From: Mytilinidion resinicola
Lineage: Eukaryota > Ascomycota > Dothideomycetes > Mytilinidiales > Mytilinidiaceae
Length of the DNA stretch: 64,000 nt
Reading direction: 5' to 3'
Assembly: GCF_010093595.1 (NCBI RefSeq)
Contig: NW_022985439.1
Coordinates: 2,272,088-2,336,087 of the forward strand
The notes under the pieces were generated by a model. The model did not search any database and was not told where the DNA came from. It worked only from the letters and a program-made list of their open reading frames with translations. Shown here one piece after another: positions 57,040 to 64,000 of this stretch. Positions within the stretch are counted from its first letter, which is position 1. The number at the start of each line of letters is the position of its first letter. The position numbers and the translations under genes were made by a program.

Positions 57040-58411
57040 TCAAAGCGTCATGAGAATATCCCCGGAGCCATCCGCCGCATAATCAACATCATATCGATCC
57101 GTCTCCAAAGACCACACGAAGTTCCCAGTGGTGTAATACTTGCACCCATCCACGAAATCTCTCACCTGTGCCTGCATTTTCTCATCAGCATCTGCGTACC
57201 GCCTAAACAGCCTCTCCGCCGCTACATCCAGATTTCTAATCTCCGCCGCTACGAACTCAACGACTTCCGCCACAGCGACCTGGATATCGCCCACGTGGGC
57301 ATATATAATCGGAATAAGCGAGTCAATCGCATCACGTTTCTACTCGCACCATTAGCCCACACTCTGCATCTCCCCGTCGGGTTCTACTCACCACCTCCTT
57401 CTTAATCGACACGAGATCATTCGTCGCCGAAATAATCGTATTCGTGCACCTAAAAATCTCCTTCACGTCCTCATCCGCATAAAACTCGAGCGGCAGCTCC
57501 ATCGCCGCCCACGAGAACTCGTTCAGCGCCAGACACACCGTCACGGCGCTGCTGCCCAGCCGATAGCGCCAGAACTCCTCGAGGGCCGGGATCGGCCCCG
57601 CGAGCCGCAGTCGCTGCTCCCGCTCGCTCATCTCCATGAAGTAGCGGATCTCGTCGTAGAACATCGTGCGCTGCGCGAGCGAGTAGCGCTCCCTGACGGC
57701 CGCGCCGATGGGCGCGAACATCAGGATGATGCGGTTTGTGACGGGTGGGCGGGCGGCGTCGATGCCGAGCGTGTAGCGCACGTAGGCCAGCGTCTGGTCG
57801 CGGTACAGCTGGGCGGCGCCGAAGGCGTTCCACAGCGTGCCGTCGGAGAGGTCGATCTCGTCGTCCCAGATGAAGAGCCACACGACGAGGTAGGTCACGA
57901 TGCGCAGCTGGGGGAACGGGGCGCAGGGCCACCAGGTGGCGCCAAAGAGGCCAAAATCAGAGGCTTGCAGCGCGGTGAGAATCTTCCCAGGGGGCATCGT
58001 GCTGGGGTTCTGGTCAGCGGGAATGCTGGTGGTGGGAGTAGGGCTGACGGAGTGCACGACGGACTGGGGGAGGGGGGTAAGTGGAGCTGGGATTGGGGGC
58101 TCGAAGCAATGCGGGTTTCCGGCGTACCTGTCGAGCCATTCTTTGATGTCCACGCGCATGCGATCCACTGCGGGATTGACTTTCGTAGGCCAAGATTGGA
58201 ACAGAGACGCCATGTTGGGTATGTGGATTGTCTGGCCTCGCAGCGAAGTAAGAACTTTCTTTCGCTGTGCCTGCTGGTCGGGTTTGCTGAGCCACAGCTG
58301 GTTCGAGAGAGGCTCGAGCGGGCATGATGCTGGTGTTGTCTCAAAGAGATTTTGCTCGATGGTTGCTGGTGCCATGCCTGCGGTACTGGGACTGGATTTC
58401 AGGCCGATCAT
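57040..58411 (-). CDS. class I terpene cyclase (sesquiterpene-synthase type)
   Basis: Exons 58411-57392 and 57339-57040; 439 aa. Ionises a prenyl diphosphate with three Mg2+. The aspartate-rich motif DDEID is at residues 183-187 (WLFIWDDEIDL), the NSE triad N331-D-L-V-S335-I-K-K-E339, and the downstream effector region is followed by a C-terminal RYDVDY-like RY pair (ETDRYDVDY). The 52-nt intron 57340-57391 has donor GTGAGT. Residues 105-141 are a Pro/Ser/Thr-rich insert; an in-frame 84-nt segment there has GT...AG ends, so it may be an extra intron. No lesion. Likely the core enzyme of the surrounding cluster; product unknown. Confidence 0.9.
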
Positions 58412-60154
58412 TTAGGAAGCAAAGGATCGGGACTCGAAAGTCGGGAATGAACTTCTAGAAAAGGACCTTGGTAATGCGAGGTACTTTAGGTTTGTATGAG
58501 AGTGGTACGAGATTTTGATCGGACCTTGCCAGCTCGGCTCCCATCAGGAACGAGGCAGCTGTCTCGATTTTTATTCTGCGCTTGACATTTAGGAGATTTA
58601 CCGACGCTTGACTACGGGGACTATCGAGGTGTGGCTTTCCTCGTTGTCTCGAAGAACAGGCTCTATCCCACCTATCCGATCTCGAGACCGAATTAAACCT
58701 CGCAGAAATAGGCCTTCCAACTCCATCGTCGTCCACATAGTGCCTGCATCCGATCAGCGCGAAGGGGCCTCCGTCGCAAGGCTATTCATCGCTGGACCCA
58801 CAGTCGGGCTTGTACGATGATCTATTATGAGCTTGCGAGAACTACAAGGGGGTCGCCTGAGTGGGCCACCCGCCCTCCCTGCAACTTTTGGTGGCGTTAT
58901 AGTAATCATCTATGAAAAGAGTATGGATACAACTATAATGCCACCAAAAGTTGCAAGGAGGACGGTTGGCCCGCTCAGGCGACCCCCTCGTAATAACATC
59001 GCGAACCCCCTGCAAGGAAATTCTTAAGACTCGGCTTTTTATTGGACCAGCCGCTCATCCAGGGAAGGCAGACTGTCGTTTATAGACAGTGGGGTGTCGG
59101 TGTTCAGACCTACAGGGGCTTGCGCAAGCACTAACTATTTCTGAGCTAAATGCTGACCGCTCTCCCAATCTCTCGCCCGCATTAGGAGCCCAGCATACCG
59201 ATCCTACGTTAGCCCGGGAATATATAACAGGGCAGGGATCGGTGTTGGCCGGCAAGCCGTTCTCCGCTGGTCTAAGCTCAAAGCAGGAGGCGGAGGAGAC
59301 CGCCGTAACAAAATCAGTGTCCCTACGAAATGCACCGGCATCATTCGTTGGAATATCCGCAAGGCCTTTCAGAAGCAAATGGCTTGCTTTCAACTGCAGC
59401 TAAGAGTGAATTGTCTTTGGCGGGAGAGACGCAGTGACAACTTGTTCTGATCGGCGATCGATCACACGGCACACGGGAAGACGTGGGGGGCACGGCCCGC
59501 TACCGCCGCGGGAAACTCCCCCAACTCCCTCATGGAACTAGACTAAGCGAACGTCCCGTGCTTGTAGTATATTTTGACCCCTCGACCTTCCTCTAATAGA
59601 CGACACGAGGTATTTAACGCTGCGGGCCGCCAAGAGAGCGGTTCGTATGCGGTTCGGCACTCTATGCAAAACTACAGAGGACTTATCTGAGGAACCCCTA
59701 GGTCCTAATCAAATGTAACATGCCGGCAGCTACTTTCCAGATTGCCTTGGAGGTGGGCGAGGCGCAGCGCCACCATGCATCCGCGGCCTGAGCAAGGCAC
59801 GGTGACGAGATAGTCCCGTGGGCCTCCATTCGCTCCACGGTAATGTCTTCTTGTGGAGGCATGTAGCATGCAAAGTCTAGTTATAGAACCTTGGAGATGC
59901 ACTCCTACGCTATATGTATTAGGCTGCGTCGGAGTCCGTAACATGGCTGCTCCGTTTTCCGGTGCCGCACTCTCCAACCCGCACATGTGATTTTTGATGA
60001 GGCTAGATAGCTAGAGGATTATGTGACGTGAATCTTGAACTGCTGCCCTGCCCGCATCTCTCCTTAGGCTCCTCTGCATCCTCGTTTATCGTCTTCTCCT
60101 CTTTTTCTCCGCTTTCTCCCATCGTGCGTTCCTATCGTCTCTGTTTCTTTGATC
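58412..60154. other. gene-poor stretch (1.7 kb) between cyclase and membrane protein
   Basis: Divergent spacer. It holds the hairpin element at 58847-58988; a 104-codon frame at 59089-59403 matches no family and overlaps an equally open antisense frame, so it is not called. Confidence 0.5.
58847..58988. repeat. 57-bp inverted repeat (foldback/MITE-like)
   Basis: Arm 58847-58903 starts AGGGGGTCGCCTGAG and pairs with 58932-58988, with few mismatches, around a 28-nt loop. It could form a long hairpin. No clear target duplication. Confidence 0.8.
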
Positions 60155-61332
60155 ATGGACACGTCTACACTCCCAGCAGATGGGCTGACGGAGATGGGCC
60201 TCCGAACGATTGTCATCACTGTCGTTTTCAGCTTTCTAGCAACCGTTGCTGTCATTGGTCGCTTCTGGGCTCGCTATTTAAATGCAATCACGCCCTTGTT
60301 AGAGGACTGGCTCGTAGTTGGAGGACTAATCGTAAATTGGGGATACGCGGCTGGAAACATCGTTTGTAAGTAACTCCAAAAAACACCTACTGTCAAGAGT
60401 CATAGACAGCAGCCGCTAACACAACCCACACAGTCGCATACAACGGCCTCGGCGTGCACCCCCCCGACCTCGTCGCAGCCGGCAAAGCAAACCAGCTCCA
60501 AAACCAACTCAAGCTCCTCATCGCCAACCAAGTCACCTACGCCATCGCGCTCGGCCTGGTAAAGACCTCCATCCTGCTTTCCCTGAAACGCATCTTCAAC
60601 GTCTTCAGGGCCTTCCGGATCATCGCAAACTGCGCCATGGTCTTCTGCATCTGCTGGGCGATGCAAACCATCCTCATCGCCTTCCTGATCTGCCGCCCGC
60701 TCAGCTATAACTGGGACCAGGTCAACAAGTCAGGCACATGCGGCAACACGACCGTCGCGTACGTGAGCATTGGCGTGGTCGACGTAATCAGCGACATCAT
60801 CATCTTCGTGCTGCCCATGCCGCTCATCAACGGCCTCAAGATGCGGCGGAGCTCCAGGCTGGCGACTATGGCCATCTTCACGCTGGGGCTGTTTACGGTG
60901 GCCGCGGGCGTGGTGCGCACGGCTATGGTCTTGCACACGCGCTTCAGCCCGAATGACCTCGAGGGCCCGACGCAGAACCTGATCTGGGCTAGTGTGGAGC
61001 CGTCTGTCGCTATCATTGTCGCGTGTCTCCTCGTTATTCGGCCTTTGCTCGTCTTCGCGCGGGCGAAGTGCTCGAGCTTGATCTCGCGATTGCCGTATGG
61101 AAGCGGGAGCGCTTGGTCTACGAGGAAGTCGGCTAAGGATAGCTATATCCTGACCGATGGGACGACGAAGTCTAAGCGGGGTTTCACAGCGCAGAAGAAC
61201 GAGAGCGAGCGCGAGCTGAAGACGGTGCCGGGCAAGATTTGGCAGACGACCGAGGTACACATTGATGGGGGCTGGTCAAGGACGCCGTCGGGGGAAGTGC
61301 CGCACAGGACTGACGTGGTAACGGCGGTTTAA
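60155..61332 (+). CDS. PTH11/rhodopsin-like seven-helix membrane protein
   Basis: Exons 60155-60365 and 60434-61332; 369 aa. About seven hydrophobic helices (VFSFLATVAVIGRFWARY, DWLVVGGLIVNW, YAIALGLVKTSILLSLKRIF, VFCICWAMQTILIAFLICRPL, GVVDVISDIIIFVLPMPLI, LATMAIFTLGLFTVAAGVVR, VACLLVIRPLLVF) and the family landmarks GKTSIL-type (LVKTSILL), LPMPLI and RxxxxxxxxxDLEGPTQNLIWASVEP. A fungal rhodopsin-domain integral membrane protein; such genes often sit in secondary-metabolite clusters with unproven roles. Charged cytosolic C-terminal tail of about 80 residues. Confidence 0.85.
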
Positions 61333-61794
61333 CGGGGTAGGGGGCTGTTGAAAGGCTTGTTTTCTTTGGCTGTCACTGTCTATATGAGTTCACGCATCAA
61401 TTTTGGTTATTCGACGAAGATGTACTTTAATAGCTAGCAGGACATGTCTGTATGAAGTATTATAGTTCATTTACTGTAATTTCTGTCGTCTTATTTTGTA
61501 CTCTGAATCTATTGTCTCTCTTCTGTTGATATCCAAACCTTACTTCTGTGCGCAAAGCTTTATTACTTTCATCAGTTCACAAATGTAGTATTTTCATCTT
61601 GTCGGGGACACGGTGGTCAGATTCGCCGTCAATGGCATCATTTTGGCTTGATCGCGTCAGAAATATGAGCAACTACGGCCTCCGCCTGATTATATATTGT
61701 ATTAAAACCCTCGAACCTATGAGACGTAATGGTCTGATATAATTACAAACCTGACTTCCGTAGACTACCTTTGTATGAAAAAGCATTCTAGGTA
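61333..61794. other. convergent 3' spacer, nothing recognised
   Basis: AT-rich region between the converging membrane-protein and P450 genes. Confidence 0.4.
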
Positions 61795-63429
61795 CTACTT
61801 CCTCTCCTTCAGAACCCTTATCTTCACACCCTTCGTATCAGGCTCCGTCTCCCCAATAAAACAATCCCTCACAATCTTCACATCCCGCTCATAAATTGTA
61901 TCCACCAGCTCCAGATCAAAGCGACGAAACACGGTAGCGAGCGTCATAAGCATCATAGTAGTCGCAAAAGCGTACCCGAGACACATACGATGACCACGAT
62001 GAAACGGGATGTAATACTTATCCTTCGCTACATCAATCTTTCCCGCAGCATCAAGCCATCTCTCAGGCTTGAACGCGTGGGGGTCTGGGTATATAGACGG
62101 GTCGTGGAGCGTGTGGCGCAGGGACATTCCCACGGCGGTACCAGGGTGGATAACCCAGTCTTTGTACCGAAGCACCTCGCTTGGACACACGACTTCGAGG
62201 CGGCTTGTTGAGATGGCTTGGAGCCGCAGGGACTCTTTCACTACTGCGTTGAGGTACGGCAGCTCCTCGACTTGTTGCACTCTGAGGCGTTTTGAAGGAT
62301 CGGGCGTAGCCGTATCGAGCTCTTGCTGCAGTCTTTGCAGAACTGAAGGATTCGTGAGGAGCCAGAACGTGCAATTTGTCATGGTCCGAGCTGCGGGATC
62401 GCTACCGCCAAAGATGGCGGTAAAGGCGTCGTGGTCCAATCGACCGGGCGTCTTCTCTGCAAGCGGCAGGTTGGTTTGAAGGATGGCTTCGAAGACGGTT
62501 TGTGGACGCGTTTCCGGGGTACCGTCCCAGATAGTGACTTTCTCATCCGAGGCAACCTTTTTGCAGGCTTCGACGGCTTCGCGCTGCATTTTCTTTGAAG
62601 GTATGTTAGTGTTCGTCTCACGCTGATCAAGTCAAGGAGTACTCACGCCATGTAACCTGATCGAAGGAGCAAACACGGGGTACAGAACCTTGACAAGCCA
62701 TTCAGGGCATGGCAAAAGCCATTCGGCGACATACGGGAACTGCTTGAAAAACGGAGACACAGCTGCAATAGCTTTGACAGTAAGAAGCCAGTCCACGGCT
62801 TCGTGAGGTGAGTCATGGAGGCCAATAGGATGGCCAAAAGCGTAACGGGAGACAATCTCAGTCGCGGTGGAGAGGAAGTCCACGCGGACATCTGTCACTT
62901 TTCCTGAAATCTGACGGTTGCGCAGGCGATCTGAGAAGTCCTCAATTTGAGATTGGAAAATAGGCTCCGCTGTCCGATAAACGCGCTTAGAGAAATAGGC
63001 GGCCAGTGGTGCTTTTCGTGCGCGGTGGGGTTCGTGTTTTACGGTGCCAAAGACTCCAAGCGGCGTGCCAGCGAAAAGACAGCTTGGGGGATACTTGTCT
63101 CTGACTGCGCTGCCGGCCCGATAGAGAGTATCGTAGAACTCGGGATCTTTGATGTGTAACTCGTCCGGATTTACTCTGACAATGGGGCCGTACTGCTCAT
63201 GCATTCGATCGGTCTCAAACATGAATTGCCCGCCTGCGCCTTTGAGGACATCGAAGTAGAACTCGTACCATTTTGTAGCAGCAGCGAGTTTCGGCCCAGG
63301 GAATCTAGCGAGAGGGTGAAAATAAAGGCGATAGATGACGAGCCCAAAGGAGTATAGAGCAATAGCGAGGAAGAAAACGGCGAAAAAGCTGGTGATTGAA
63401 AATGACGAGAAAAACGACGAGAAACCCAT
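61795..63429 (-). CDS. cytochrome P450 monooxygenase
   Basis: Exons 63429-62647 and 62592-61795; 526 aa from ATG 63429 (an upstream in-frame M at 63489 lies before the membrane anchor and is less likely). N-terminal membrane anchor FFAVFFLAIALYSFGLVIY and hinge HPLARFPGPKLA; helix I FGGSDPAARTMT; ExxR as KESLRL; PERW; heme loop FHRGHRMCLG with Cys ligand. ER-bound monooxygenase needing a reductase. Introns and key residues are all intact. Resembles P450s of terpenoid and other fungal pathways (pisatin-demethylase-like groups). Probable oxidation step of the cluster. Confidence 0.9.
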
Positions 63430-63897
63430 CTTGACGGTAATGCAAACAAACTGACAGAAGCACGGCAGATTTATTAGGGACGCGTTCAATCGCGACGCCT
63501 TCTTGTTGGAGCATAGTCCGGGATCACGTGATAGAGTGCAGTGGGGGTTGATTCGAGAACCCGCCCACGGGGATCTCGATATTGGATGCAGGGGTCACTG
63601 CAGAGAGGTATTTCAGTCCCAAACGGCCTTCCCCGCTGGTGGGTATAGCTAACGGACTCCGACCATTCTGCGCCCCCCCAGGTTACTCCAACCGGCGACT
63701 AAATTAATTGCGGCACGGGCGATGTGGTGCGACCCAAGACCCGCTGACGGCCCATTTTAAATCCATCTGCAGGGGCACCGAGGCGGGGAGCTACGGCCAC
63801 CAACACCTTGAGGTTGTATTTTATAGAAATCCCATCAACGTACTGGAGAGGTTCATACAACGCCTCGCGGAGAACAGTCTTGCAACCAAAAATCAAC
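63430..63897. promoter_or_regulatory. divergent promoter region, P450 / GMC oxidoreductase 2
   Basis: 468 bp between head-to-head starts. A GGGATCACGTGAT palindrome at about 63519-63531 contains CACGTG. Shared control of the two genes is plausible but not shown. Confidence 0.45.
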
Positions 63898-64000
63898 ATG
63901 GCGGATATCCTCATCGTCGGCGGCGGCACTGCTGGCGTCGTCCTAGCTTCTCGACTGCACCAGAACAAACCAGAGCTCTCCATTCTCCTCATAGAGGCAG
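63898..64000 (+). CDS. GMC oxidoreductase 2, 5' end only
   Basis: ATG 63898 begins MADILIVGGGTAGVVLASRL, then an acidic IEA at the end of strand beta-2: the FAD-binding Rossmann opening of the GMC family. No signal peptide, unlike the copy at 54818, so it is probably intracellular. Cut by the window edge. Confidence 0.75.
   Translation, partial: MADILIVGGGTAGVVLASRLHQNKPELSILLIEA

Noticed and set aside
59089..59403. 104-codon frame overlapped by an equally long antisense frame
   Set aside because: Neither strand resembles a family and mutual openness is common in GC-rich fungal DNA; left uncalled.
1..64000. tRNA, rRNA, CRISPR arrays and LTR retrotransposons
   Set aside because: Looked for by eye on both strands; no cloverleaf, regular spacer-repeat array, LTR pair or reverse-transcriptase motif was seen. 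A tRNAscan run could still find a tRNA that I missed.

Overview
The window looks like nuclear DNA of a filamentous ascomycete (Pezizomycotina). The support is short 45-90 nt GT-AG introns, fungal families (Zn2Cys6 factor, HET, NACHT/NB-ARC STAND proteins, HeLo domain, Mediator 9, PTH11-like membrane protein, fungal terpene cyclase), and a transposase whose stop codons arose by C-to-T / G-to-A change in CpA context, as expected of RIP. The species cannot be named from the sequence. Gene models below were spliced by eye; where exon sums and conserved motifs agree, exon boundaries are given.

Layout. 0-5 kb: a RING-finger gene, a sugar-transporter relic, and an LPRELRD-type gene cut by a 705-bp inverted-repeat element with an exact 8-bp target duplication. 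5-10.4 kb: CorA-like membrane protein, a ten-exon amidase, and a CmcJ/AsaB-like gene with one nonsense codon. 10.7-30.4 kb: a recognition and cell-death block, with a broken NB-ARC gene, a SNF2-RING helicase, a NACHT/zinc-finger/ankyrin gene, a CaM-kinase, a broken NACHT-ankyrin gene and, head to head with it, an intact HeLo-domain gene. 32-44 kb: housekeeping and metabolic genes (phosphoglycerate mutase, Mediator 9, two more RING paralogues, Zn2Cys6 regulator, SDR, cupin). 44-51 kb: an unrecognised acidic protein, a HET gene and a P450, all with stop codons. 51.4-54.2 kb: a piggyBac-like transposon nested inside a second 8-bp-TSD element. 54.8 kb to the right edge: GMC oxidoreductase, terpene cyclase, PTH11-like membrane protein, P450 and the start of another GMC oxidoreductase, which together look like a terpenoid biosynthetic cluster running off the window.

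The most interesting signal is the 26.2-30.4 kb pair. The NACHT-ankyrin protein starts with, and the adjacent divergent HeLo protein ends with, the same motif of about 22 residues (pattern GNxGNVAAxNxGxQxY). That is the architecture of fungal amyloid-signalling pairs (HET-S/NWD2 type), in which a STAND receptor templates a membrane-killing HeLo effector. The effector is intact, while the receptor carries two frameshifts and a stop.
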